Shown: positions 1 to 8,290 of the stretch, piece after piece
Layout of the letters: every line of letters begins with the position of its first letter
Position numbering within the stretch: the stretch's first letter is position 1
DNA from: Desulfobulbus sp.
GTDB lineage: Bacteria > Desulfobacterota > Desulfobulbia > Desulfobulbales > Desulfobulbaceae
Direction of reading: 5' to 3'
Assembly (NCBI RefSeq): GCF_030824455.1
Contig: NZ_JAVBXR010000109.1
Coordinates: 1-48,571, forward strand
Length of the DNA: 48,571 bases
Program-made: the position numbers and the translations under genes
The notes under the pieces: model-generated
The model's input: the letters and a program-made list of their open reading frames with translations, nothing else
Databases searched by the model: none
What the model was told of the DNA's origin: nothing

Positions 1-115
1 GGTAGCGAGTCCTTGGAGGCTTTATGGTAACATAAAGTTTTAAGCGTAGGATAGCAAGCAGGCAGGCCGTAAGCCGAAAGGTTGAAGGGATTGAGCCCCG
101 TAATTCTCGTAATAG

Positions 116-1147
116 GAAGTACCATGTTTTGAAGACAAACTTGTCCAGGCAGGCTTTGTCCGCATACTGGAATCGGTATATGAGCAAGATTTCATAGAAG
201 ACTCATACGGATTCCGGCCTGCCCGAAGTTGTCATGATGCTCTCAGAGCATTGAGCACGACGGTAGAGTACCAGCCGGTCAACCATATTGTTGAAGCGGA
301 TATAAAAGGCTTCTTTGATAATGTGAACCAGGAATGGCTATTAAAGTTTCTGGCACATCGGATTGCTGACAAACGGATTCAGCGCATGGTGAAGCGTGTT
401 CTCAAGGCAGGGGTAGCAGAGGATGGAAGCGTGACGATTAGCGACGATGGTACCCCGCAAGGCGGTGTTATCTCTCCGCTGTTGGCGAATATCTATCTGC
501 ATTATGCTCTTGATCTCTGGTTTGAAAGGATCTACCGCAAGAGTTGCGCTGGCTATGCCCGACTCATCCGCTATGCCGATGATTTCGTTGTTTGCTTCCA
601 ATACAAGGTAGACGCTGAGCGGTTTCGGACAGAATTAGGGCAACGTCTGGGAAAATTTAGCCTTGAGGTGGAACCGACAAAGACCAAGGTGTTGGAGTTT
701 GGCAAATTTGCCGTCCGAAATGCGAAGAAAAGAGGGGGCCGGGCAGAGACGTTTGATTTTCTTGGCCTGACCCATTATTGCGGTACAAGACGGAACGGTA
801 TGGGGTTTCGGATGAAGCGGGTTACTGCCCGTAAGAAGTTTGTCGCCAAGCTAATAATCTTCAAGGAATGGCTGAAGAAGGCCAGGAATCTGAAGACCAA
901 TGAACTCTGGAAAATAGCCAGTGCCAAATTGAGGGGTCATTATAACTACTACGGGGTAACCGACAATTATCGTGGGCTTATACGATTTGAACAAGCAGTG
1001 AATAGGCTGCTGTTCAAGTGGCTGAACCGTAGAGGAAAAAGAAGCTGTCTTAATTGGGAAAAATTCAATGAAATGCTGAAGCGATTCCCTCTGCCGAAAC
1101 CACGAATTGTGGTCAGTATGTTCGTAATTCCTGTGAATACTATGTGA
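116..1147 (+). pseudogene. ltrA: Group II intron reverse transcriptase/maturase, N-terminally truncated
   Basis: The frame is open from 116, right after a TAG at 113-115, to the TGA at 1145-1147. Its first residues read PCFEDKLVQAG and SYGFRPARSCHDALRAL, which are internal motifs of bacterial intron RTs (normally preceded by RPLGI and about 100 residues). The active-site YADD, the TPQGGVISPLLANIYL block and a C-terminal maturase (GIIM) region with HYNYYGVTDNYRGL are present. There is no HNH endonuclease domain. The TTG at 251 gives a 298-residue ORF but is not a natural start, since homology continues upstream of it. The protein would normally splice its intron RNA and copy it at a target site; this copy lacks the RT0 region and is probably dead. 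Confidence 0.8.
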
Positions 1148-1148
1148 G

Positions 1149-1190
1149 GAGCCGTGTGCGTAAATAGCGCAAGCACGGTTCTGAGAGGGG
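1149..1190 (+). ncRNA. Group II intron domain V
   Basis: GAGCCGTG (1149-1156) pairs with CACGGTTC (1174-1181), with an upper TGCG/CGCA helix capped by a short loop. This is the conserved catalytic hairpin of group II introns, placed two bases after the RT stop codon and followed by GAGAGGGGCC, the usual linker into domain VI. It identifies the element independently of the protein. Confidence 0.8.
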
Positions 1191-1310
1191 CCGGGGACAA
1201 CGGTGAAAACAAGTCAAAAGGCAGAACACGTAATAGCTGCGTGCGGCGAGGCGTCAACAAAGGGCTTGCAGTGGTTATTTGTTTTCATTGGAGAAACCGG
1301 TCTACTCGAC

Positions 1311-1619
1311 CTTTGGTAACGCAAAATACGCCTGCTCGTCGAGTGCCTTTGCCTACCGAATTCAATCTAACCTTGGCTAAACGGTGCATTTTCAATAGTT
1401 CATTGTTTTGTCCAATGTTCGTGCATTTTGGCGATTCGCAACCCCGTATCAATCCGCAATACCATTGTCAGTCATCAGACAAAATAATTCATTTTGTCCC
1501 ATGTTCGCGGACAGAGAGGTTTGCCAATTTGAGAAGCAGGAACCTGAGTCAAAATATTTCAGAGATATCTTGACTATTTCAATTTTAGAAAAAAATAACT
1601 GCCGCCCAATTCTGTCACA
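1311..1619. other. Gap without a convincing gene
   Basis: Two overlapping short plus-strand frames cross this stretch, but neither has a ribosome-binding site or a recognisable product, and one overlaps the intron hairpin. The only structure seen is an imperfect direct repeat: TTTTGTCCAATGTTCGTG near 1406 and TTTTGTCCCATGTTCGCG near 1494. ACTCGAC at the intron end can pair with GTCGAGT about 30 bases later. No function is proposed. Confidence 0.5.
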
Positions 1620-1931
1620 TTATAACTGAATATCGTCATACTCTGGTTCTTCAATTCCTATTTCTTTCCAATCAGCATGCTCAGGTAGTAAAACTAGGTC
1701 GCAAGGATAAAACTCACTGTAAGATTTTCTCTTCACATGCCATTTTGATTCCACTCGAAGGCACTTCACTGTCCCTGTGTCTGATGGCAATGAAACCAGC
1801 ACGACTTTCTCACCACGCAGTTTCTTTGCTGCTGGGTTTATTTGGTCGATTTTGTAAAGTGATCCGATAATTATATGCACTGATCGAACATACTTGCGAT
1901 TTGAATAACATTCAATATAATCAGACTTCAT
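1620..1931 (-). CDS. Hypothetical protein, 103 residues
   Basis: The ATG at 1931 is preceded by GAGGAGG at a good distance, which supports a real gene. The product is soluble and mixed in charge, with an N-terminal MKSDYIECYSNRKYVRS stretch, a run that looks like beta strands (EKVVLVSLPSDTGTVKCLRV) and an acidic C-terminus. There is no signal peptide or membrane segment, and I do not recognise the family. It stands alone on the minus strand downstream of a stretch holding only a gene remnant. Low GC and its surroundings suggest accessory DNA. Confidence 0.6.
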   Translation of the reverse strand: MKSDYIECYSNRKYVRSVHIIIGSLYKIDQINPAAKKLRGEKVVLVSLPSDTGTVKCLRVESKWHVKRKSYSEFYPCDLVLLPEHADWKEIGIEEPEYDDIQL

Positions 1932-2072
1932 TTCAACTGCCTCCTCACAAATTTAAAGTAGTACATTTGAGATCATACTTTTGGCTTTTTCCTTTCACAT
2001 TGCACACAACCAGCAACATCATTTCCAATCAACATCAACAGTAGGAATATGGACTCATGAACTGTGACATCG

Positions 2073-2275
2073 TCAACTTTCCGATTTTAACGGATTTCTG
2101 ATGAGGTTCTCGAAAGTAAAAGAAAAATAGAACGCACTTGCCGCAATATATGCATTCACAATAAAATTGCTCCATTCAGAAAATATGCCAAACCCTCCGT
2201 AAGTATTAGCATAAACTATGACGACACCTGCCGACACAAGAAAAACAACGAGGAGATGTGCAGCTTTCTTTTCAT
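2073..2275 (-). pseudogene. Small two-helix membrane protein gene with a frameshift near its start
   Basis: The ATG at 2275 has a GGAGA ribosome-binding site but its frame stops after 19 codons. One base more in the A-run just after the start (ATGAAAAGAAAG) would join it to a frame open to the TGA at 2073. That frame encodes KAAHLLVVFLVSAGVVIVYA, a Tyr-Gly-Gly turn, then a second hydrophobic stretch around NAYIAASAFYFSF. The restored protein would be about 66 residues with two membrane helices. Either a single-base deletion inactivated the gene or the base was missed in sequencing. Family unknown. Confidence 0.45.
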
Positions 2276-2482
2276 TTATTCTCCAAAAAATAAATCGCCC
2301 TCGGCAGCATGATTTTCAATCAAGATAAACAGGAGAAATGTTGACTCGCCCACCCCAAGATTTCATCAAAAACAAGGGCATTGGAATTGCTGGTACCAGT
2401 GCACCAAGCCGGGATGGTCAGGAACCTGGTACTTTCTATACTGGGTTCGGTTGGGGTGGTTGGCAGTGGCGAGGTAAAAATG

Positions 2483-2510
2483 GAAAGGCAGAGCCCTGAG
2501 ACCCTGCCTT
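2483..2510 (-). terminator. Rho-independent terminator after the PEP-CTERM gene
   Basis: On the minus strand AAGGCAG pairs with CTGCCTT across a short loop and is followed by TCCATTTTTACC. It lies about 30 bases past the stop of the gene ending at 2539. Confidence 0.65.
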
Positions 2511-2538
2511 GGCGTGACTGCTGTTGCGAGTTTGTGGA

Positions 2539-3042
2539 TCAGGCTGCTGCTGCTCTCCTTCTTTTGCCCAATCCGGCAAGGCCGATCAGACCGGAGCCTA
2601 GGAGCAGGGCTGCACCGGGGACGGGGACAGGAGAAGCAGGAGTTGCTGATTCGTTGGAGTTGATAAGAATGGAAAATACGTTTGTCGGGTCAATCCGTTG
2701 TTCGAACTTTAAGAGAAACCCATTTAACGAATCTCCCGATGGGATGGAACTGCCCATGGGCTCATAAAAGGTAGCAAAACTCGGCAATAGACCCGAACCC
2801 TGCCCATAGATGACGTCCCAACCATTGTTTGTGCTTGCGCTAAACGGGAGGGTGTTGTCAAAATCAATAGTAACATCGAAAATGTTCTCGGTTGTGTCAG
2901 AAGAAACGAAAAGAGTCAAATCGTATTCAAATCCTCCAGTTACTGAGTTTTCTGTATAACTATAAGTGTAGGCGGCCAACACCTCGGTGGGAATTGTTGA
3001 TAGAAAAAATAAACCTACAAAAACAAACGGCAGATATCGCAT
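2539..3042 (-). CDS. PEP-CTERM (VPxPGA type) sorting-signal protein
   Basis: The product is a 167-residue exported protein. Residues 1-23 are a signal peptide ending near VLA. The middle is rich in Ser, Thr and Asn and looks beta-structured. The C-terminus has the three-part sorting signal: a VPVPGA motif, the hydrophobic helix ALLLGSGLIGLAGLG, and a basic tail KRRR. In such proteins exosortase is thought to cut at the motif and hand the protein to the cell surface or matrix. AAGGAG precedes the ATG. It is the second gene after the large SGNH hydrolase (47-base gap, same strand), so the two may be co-transcribed. No exosortase gene is in the window. The mature domain is not recognised. Confidence 0.8.
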   Translation of the reverse strand: MRYLPFVFVGLFFLSTIPTEVLAAYTYSYTENSVTGGFEYDLTLFVSSDTTENIFDVTIDFDNTLPFSASTNNGWDVIYGQGSGLLPSFATFYEPMGSSIPSGDSLNGFLLKFEQRIDPTNVFSILINSNESATPASPVPVPGAALLLGSGLIGLAGLGKRRRAAAA

Positions 3043-3089
3043 GGTTATGCTCCTTGGAATTGAAGTGTTTGAAGGTAAAGTTCCACTTG

Positions 3090-6080
3090 TTAATTGGTTT
3101 GGATGAAGTTGCCACCAGACAAGGTCATGGCTCCGGTGTCGAGGTGAATCCCGCTGCCCTGGGAAGCAGGTTGAATGATCGTCAGACCGAATCTATCAGC
3201 GGCGCCCTCTGGGGATCCATCCTCGATAAACGCCTTGTAACCATATCCGGCTGTGCCTTGAAGCGTTCCCTGACCGCTTACGGTGATTCGGAGCCGGTTG
3301 TCAACTATGGAAAAATCCATTTTATCAACGGTGGTTCCAATAAAGGACATTCTTGATTTGGATTCGTAGAATTTTACCCATCCAGCTGGGTTCGAGGGGC
3401 CATTGAGATTTACAGAAAAATTTGTTCTAAATGTCGTGTTTGGAGTGACAGCGTACCCTCCCCCAGTAATAGCGACAGGGTCACAGCTATCGCCTTTGCT
3501 GTCTCCGTCCCAATCTTCTTGATCGGTATTAGCCACCCCTTTGCAATTATCTAGAGAATCAGGGACATCGTCTCCGTCTGAATCTATGAGTTCGTTAGCC
3601 ACATAAACAACGCCCGAAAGAACCAAAGCCGTTGTGCTGTTGGTCATGCCTCCGGCCTGAATAACTCGCAAGGCCTCTCTTTTGTCTGTAGCTAGGGGGG
3701 GCAAAATTATCTCGTGTTCCAGATGACCGTTTGTGTCTGCAAAGGTTTCTTCAAGTGCGGTGTATTCATCGTTCCTTGAATCTCGGTACAGAAGGATTAC
3801 CTTAGCCCCTGGAAGAAATCCTTGTCCGTGAACAGTTGCGATATCACCAGGTAAAAAAATTGACGCCCCATCCTGAGGAAGATCTATGGTTAGCTTTCCA
3901 AGAGTTGCCATGGGGGGATTCGTCTCGTTTTGGGATTCGGTCTCTGTGATCTGTGGTGAATCGACGAAGGTAGAAGCCGTTAAGTTAAAAGAGGCTTGGG
4001 GGGGCTGAGCATTATTAGCCTTAATAGCATTGGAAAGTGCTTTCGCATATACGCCGTGCCCATACATGTTGGGGTGAAATGATTCATATGGAGATATGAA
4101 CGGCGCATTCTTTGTAGCGCTGAACAAATCTATATTGTTAATATAAGCTTTTTTTGCACATGCTTCATGTCCTCTGAATTGGTCGACGACATCGACAAAA
4201 TGGGCACCATAAGCTTCGCTGATATTGCGAATGGTGTCGTTAAGTTTATCAGTAAGCCTGTTTGCGGCTTCGAGTTCGTCCTGAGTTATTCCGTTTATGA
4301 ACGGTTGGAGGAATATTCCATTTAGACAGTCCTCAATGGCTTGCACATCTTCTGTTGTTGAAATTTCTGGAAAAACATGTGGATAGCCAAGGTGATAAAT
4401 CTTTGCTTCTGGCTTTGAGCTCTTAATTAAAACCTCATATGTTGCGCTTAACTTTGGTGCAATGATTAAATCAATACCCCGTGAAATGGCACTCTCCACA
4501 GTAAATGCCTTTCGCAATTCTTCGTTAAAAAGAGGAGTTCCATCACTATTATATATTTCATTCATTCCCAGTTTTTTGAACAATTCTTCGGGAAGGGCCG
4601 ATTCAGTATATTTTATTTGTTTAAGCATTTCCTTAACGACAGGGCCAAATTGTCCGTCATTCCCACCAATAGTCAGGGAAACAATATCGGCGTGCTTTAA
4701 ACCGATTCGGGTAGCTTGTTCTGGCTCTGCATCATTTGTATAACCCTCAGCGCCTGCCCACAATAGTGGTTCGTTTTGTGGTATAATGTTTATTGTTTCT
4801 GCACCGTTACATGCATAAAACCATCTTCGCAATCGAAAGCTAGGGTATAGTTTATCAATTTCATCGCTCATGGAATATGCATTTCCCGAGCGGTGGCACA
4901 AATTGTTGCCGTTTGAATGTTTTGAGGGCAGGTCAAAATAATTGCCTGCACCAGTCCCAGCAGAATAGGAATCACCCAAGGCTACATAGTCGAGTGTCGG
5001 GATATCGAGAACAGGCAAGTGTAGAGGCTTTTCAAGCTGAGCAATAGGAGCGTTCCATTGCTTTTTATTGATGTCAAATGAAGATATCGCTATTATGTTA
5101 TCTTTGTAATATTGCGTATAGGCCAGATCACTGTCGGGGTCTTTTGGAAAAAAGAATGCTGCGTGGGGATAAGCTTTGGATGAAATGTTGCTTACGTCAC
5201 TTGACCCCAAAGAACTTCTAAAGAAAGAAGCCCCGCTGTCATTAATTTCAAGTGGTGAACCAAACACTACGAAACTACCTGTGGAGAAAGCAAATTTAAG
5301 CCCAAATAGAGTCTGTGAATAAGGGTCGTACGTCGACACACTTGCGAGAGGTGGAATTGCTTCTTTGTTAACGACTGTAAGTGATAACCCGTTTCGATCT
5401 TTAACTTGAGTCTGCCTAATTTTCTCAAAATCAATTTCAATTATAGGGTTCGTGTCGTCAGGCTTGAATTGCTGAAGATAGATGCGACTCTTTTCTAAAT
5501 TATGCCCAAGAATGGTTGGATTAAATATACCACCATTGTTCAGTTCGGTCGGTGAGTAGGACAAGGTTATCTCTCCAGTGTTTGGGTTGACACAGGAAAA
5601 AGTTTTTCCGAAAATACGATATCCTCCTCTATTGGGGATGAAAAAATTGACAGGTCCTGACACCTCATAGACTAACCCGCACAAATCCCCAGTATGACCA
5701 TCGACCACGAAATTAGCAAATGGTGGGGACACCAACGCAAGGGGAGAGAGTGCATTGCTTTCTAAATTGATAGCGATCAACTGGTTGTGGCTAATATCAT
5801 TTGGCGCCCGCCTTTGAAGATAAATTTGAGCGGAGAAAGGATCTTTAGCATACGCTGTCGAACTGTACCACCCGGTAGGTAATTCTACGATATTCTCGGA
5901 TTTGCCGTCGGACAAACTTATGCCGACCAGTTTTATTCCATTATACCAAAATCCAGCACCATCAAACCCACCTTTACTGTCCGTAAGAAGTCCAACAATC
6001 TGACCTGGTTCAGATCTGCTGATAGATGTCCCAAGGAACAAAAATGGAAGAATTACTAATAAAAATGCCCTACGTAACAT
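3090..6080 (-). CDS. Large secreted SGNH/GDSL hydrolase with Ig-like and Ca-binding modules
   Basis: The 996-residue protein begins with a signal peptide (about 1-23). Residues ~25-350 look like a beta-propeller or YncE-like domain. The SGNH esterase domain follows: GDSYSAG with the Ser nucleophile near 371, GGND near 470-473, and FHPNMYGHG near 668 supplying the catalytic His. Then come a bacterial Ig-like segment (~735-830, IATVHGQGFLPGA), a thrombospondin type-3 calcium loop (~830-865, DSDGDDVPDSLDNC) and a C-terminal domain resembling the post-COAP type. It probably hydrolyses ester bonds of an extracellular lipid or polysaccharide. It has no sorting signal of its own; the next gene does. 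The substrate cannot be read from sequence. Confidence 0.8.
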   Translation of the reverse strand: MLRRAFLLVILPFLFLGTSISRSEPGQIVGLLTDSKGGFDGAGFWYNGIKLVGISLSDGKSENIVELPTGWYSSTAYAKDPFSAQIYLQRRAPNDISHNQLIAINLESNALSPLALVSPPFANFVVDGHTGDLCGLVYEVSGPVNFFIPNRGGYRIFGKTFSCVNPNTGEITLSYSPTELNNGGIFNPTILGHNLEKSRIYLQQFKPDDTNPIIEIDFEKIRQTQVKDRNGLSLTVVNKEAIPPLASVSTYDPYSQTLFGLKFAFSTGSFVVFGSPLEINDSGASFFRSSLGSSDVSNISSKAYPHAAFFFPKDPDSDLAYTQYYKDNIIAISSFDINKKQWNAPIAQLEKPLHLPVLDIPTLDYVALGDSYSAGTGAGNYFDLPSKHSNGNNLCHRSGNAYSMSDEIDKLYPSFRLRRWFYACNGAETINIIPQNEPLLWAGAEGYTNDAEPEQATRIGLKHADIVSLTIGGNDGQFGPVVKEMLKQIKYTESALPEELFKKLGMNEIYNSDGTPLFNEELRKAFTVESAISRGIDLIIAPKLSATYEVLIKSSKPEAKIYHLGYPHVFPEISTTEDVQAIEDCLNGIFLQPFINGITQDELEAANRLTDKLNDTIRNISEAYGAHFVDVVDQFRGHEACAKKAYINNIDLFSATKNAPFISPYESFHPNMYGHGVYAKALSNAIKANNAQPPQASFNLTASTFVDSPQITETESQNETNPPMATLGKLTIDLPQDGASIFLPGDIATVHGQGFLPGAKVILLYRDSRNDEYTALEETFADTNGHLEHEIILPPLATDKREALRVIQAGGMTNSTTALVLSGVVYVANELIDSDGDDVPDSLDNCKGVANTDQEDWDGDSKGDSCDPVAITGGGYAVTPNTTFRTNFSVNLNGPSNPAGWVKFYESKSRMSFIGTTVDKMDFSIVDNRLRITVSGQGTLQGTAGYGYKAFIEDGSPEGAADRFGLTIIQPASQGSGIHLDTGAMTLSGGNFIQTN

Positions 6081-6730
6081 ATGATGATCTCCTGGAAACT
6101 TGTTGGAATGGTCAACTGTGGCACTTTTCTGTTTAAAAATAATGTTTAATTAACATTATTCTGAAAAACAGGCAAGTTATGCTTTGGTTATACTCCTGTT
6201 AGCTCGCAATTAATGCGCTACTTTGTAGGATAAACACAACGCCATTCTTCTTTGATAGCAAGCCCTCCATGGTACTTGGAGGGTCAGGTGCTGAATAATG
6301 GTTAAAAATGGAAGATGACCAATAGCTGGCCTTCATGCAGAACGGTGATCGTATCGCCATCGGCAACAGATATGACTTTGCCTGGCCATGAGAAGCGAGT
6401 CACCGGTATGGAGAGTAGATTGTGGAGCTTGACTCAATCCGTATCTCAGCAGGCATAATAACTTCACCATGCCAAGAATCGGTTTGTAAGCACAACTGAG
6501 GTTTGAGCTTTTTTCTGATTATCTCTGGTGAATGGGCGAGTAAACATATTTCCAATAATTTTTGACCAGGAAGATTCTTTGGGAACAAATTATCCTATCG
6601 CATATGGCTGCTGATGAGCTGTTGTCACGATCACATACCTCTGCATTAACGTCTAGCTTTCTCTCTGGGCGATATATGCGCTAGGCGCCAAGCGTCGCAT
6701 TTGGTCTGGATAAATTAGTGGAGTTTATTT
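6081..6730. other. 650-base gap with gene remnants
   Basis: The first 60 bases are probably the promoter region of the SGNH gene (AT-rich, AATGTTTAATTAACATT dyad near 6143-6159). A perfect inverted repeat CCCTCCA/TGGAGGG lies near 6268-6288 without a T-run. A thermonuclease fragment lies at 6302-6400 on the minus strand. A 62-codon minus-strand frame at 6400-6588 starts at TTG without a ribosome-binding site and is not called. The rest shows nothing clear. Confidence 0.5.
6302..6400 (-). pseudogene. Thermonuclease (SNase-like) fragment
   Basis: This minus-strand frame reads WPGKVISVADGDTITVLHEG and then LLVIFHF before a stop. GKVxxVxDGDTITVL is the opening strand pair of staphylococcal nuclease-like domains, whose first catalytic Asp lies in DGDT. 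The arginine motif and the remaining ~100 residues are missing and no signal peptide is joined to it. It is a decayed gene, in keeping with the other remnants in this island. Confidence 0.5.
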
Positions 6731-7876
6731 TTAAAGCGTATTGTCGATTGAAGGTGGTTTGGGTTGTATGCTGTAGATTCGTTTAATAAGGGGGAATAGT
6801 GCATGCCATGGGAGCCACGTCGCGCAACAAACAGCTATAATTCCATATAACAACCAAATCGGTGCCATCAGCAATAAGCTGGCAACCAGCCGGAAAATTT
6901 CACCTTTGTAAATCGTTTTTGAAGCTCGGGCGGAGTATTTGCTAAATTGAACAGCCCCGACTTTATCAAGTGTGCGCAACCCGTTTTGGCCAAAAGTTGC
7001 GGCTAGCTGAACAATATCTTTTCCTGTCTTGCCAAATTTTTGTGCGGAATTAACGATTAGGTCGCCTCCAATGTGATAGAGAGTGACACTATTCGAGCCG
7101 AAAGTTGCAGCGAATGTGCCCATACGATTGAGCGATGCGGCATCTTTAGTCATGCTTAATAAATTGCAACCGCCACGTGTCTTGGCAAGTGTGCCGACAT
7201 CACCGAGAACACCAGAGATTGTGCCTAAATTTTTGGTTTCCTTTGTCATCTTGACCGCTTTAATGATAGCTTCGCCCAACCACGGCGGCAACTTCCCGAG
7301 TTTCCGGGCGATCTTTAGCGCGGTAAGGCTACCTTTAGCTGCAGTTGTTCCGGCCACAGTCGGTGCAGCCATTCCGCCTGTTGCAACAGTCCCCGCACCG
7401 CTCGCGACCTGCGCGCCCGTTGCGATCACCCCCAAAGAGGCTAAGGCAACCAGAACTTCGTCAGTATCCTCTCCCTTGATGTGCTTTACGCCCTGTTTGG
7501 CCAGATCACGTAGATCGCCAATGACCAGAAAATCGGTGATAACTCCCGTCACCTTCCCTGTTGCTTCATCGCTAGTGCCTTGAATCAACCCTTCGGCAAA
7601 TTTGCTAGCTTGATAGCGCCAGTTCTCGCGCTTATTTGAGATGTTTCGGTACAGTAACTGTGCGTCGGGATTTTGGCTGACATAATCGTAGCCCATGAAA
7701 AAACCAAGATAATCGGCAGCCTCTGCATAATGTTCCTTTGCAACCATTACGCGGGTTTCTGGTATTGGATCGATCTGGTTTAAGGCGAGAATGCACAGTT
7801 GCGCCTGTTGCCAGATTATACCGCCAGAAATGACAGCAAGTATTAGGATTACGAGTTTGACGAGACGCTTAATCAT
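6731..7876 (-). CDS. Unknown membrane protein, 381 residues, helices at both ends
   Basis: The ATG at 7876 follows TAGGAG. Residues ~7-27 form an N-terminal membrane anchor and ~333-362 a C-terminal hydrophobic hairpin; the last ~20 residues are basic. The middle has a small-residue region (GVIATGAQVASGAGTVATGG, about 150-175) like a hydrophobic hairpin, preceded by FLVIGDLRDLAKQG and GEDTDEVLVALASLG. Similar gly/ala hairpins after a GD-R-D motif occur in pre-toxin regions of secreted toxins, but no toxin domain is evident here, so that resemblance is only a hint. It is a single gene on the minus strand. I do not recognise a family; inner-membrane location is inferred. Confidence 0.7.
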   Translation of the reverse strand: MIKRLVKLVILILAVISGGIIWQQAQLCILALNQIDPIPETRVMVAKEHYAEAADYLGFFMGYDYVSQNPDAQLLYRNISNKRENWRYQASKFAEGLIQGTSDEATGKVTGVITDFLVIGDLRDLAKQGVKHIKGEDTDEVLVALASLGVIATGAQVASGAGTVATGGMAAPTVAGTTAAKGSLTALKIARKLGKLPPWLGEAIIKAVKMTKETKNLGTISGVLGDVGTLAKTRGGCNLLSMTKDAASLNRMGTFAATFGSNSVTLYHIGGDLIVNSAQKFGKTGKDIVQLAATFGQNGLRTLDKVGAVQFSKYSARASKTIYKGEIFRLVASLLLMAPIWLLYGIIAVCCATWLPWHALFPLIKRIYSIQPKPPSIDNTL

Positions 7877-7928
7877 GCACTCCTATTACAGTCTCCAGAG
7901 TAAAGTCATATCGTTGCAGCAATTTCAA

Positions 7929-8290
7929 ATGACGAGGATCCGACCTTCCTCGGCACCACAAGCAACGCGGTGCTAACCCATGTTTGGATCGACCTCTGCG
8001 TTTATTTCATGTTGGTCTATTTGAAATTCAAAGCCAAATTGGACAGTTCCATGCAACAGATGCTTCGTCTCTTGCAACTTAACCTCTTCACCAGAAAAGA
8101 TTTGATCGAATTATTTAAACCGCCATTAGTTCATGCTACTGTTTCTCAACAAATTTCACTGTGGAAAAATTTACGAGACAGCGGTGCCTTTCGAAGCTTC
8201 CTGTTTGATATATATTTGATATTAAAAGCTGTCTCGGTCAGGTTTGGTCGAATTTTTGTATCCTCAGCGGGAATGCTAAGTCTTAATTAG
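7929..8290 (+). pseudogene. IS4-family transposase, C-terminal remnant
   Basis: The frame reads FLGTTSNAVLTHVWIDLCVY, then LVYLKFKAKL, then MLRLLQLNLFTRKDLIELFKP. This matches the C-terminal end of IS4-type transposases (FLGTSxNAVxTQIWIALCVY and LQLNLFERRDL). Homology begins about 7930, after in-frame stops, and fades after about 8170. The DDE catalytic core is absent, so only the tail of an insertion sequence remains. The GTG at 7970 gives a 106-codon ORF but is not a real start. Confidence 0.65.

Larger units (their letters stand above)
1..1310 (+). mobile_element. Group II intron, 5'-truncated or internally deleted
   Basis: The segment carries an intron-type reverse transcriptase, then a domain V hairpin directly after its stop codon, then a domain VI-like stem. 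The stem is visible as GGTGAAAACAA (about 1202-1212) facing TTGTTTTCATT (about 1278-1288), and the usual 3' end CTACTCGAC lies at 1302-1310. The reverse transcriptase lacks its N-terminal part, and the 110 bases before it do not encode the missing residues, so the element is deleted internally or joined to foreign DNA. About 65 bases sit in the domain VI loop, which is unusually long. The 5' boundary is outside the window or lost. Mobility is unlikely without an intact protein. Confidence 0.75.

Noticed and set aside
1154..1629. Two overlapping plus-strand ORFs (139 and 73 codons)
   Set aside because: The first starts inside the intron domain V hairpin, neither has a ribosome-binding site, and the translations look random.
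6400..6588. 62-codon minus-strand ORF
   Set aside because: TTG start without ribosome-binding site; no recognisable motif; lies in a decayed gap next to a gene fragment.
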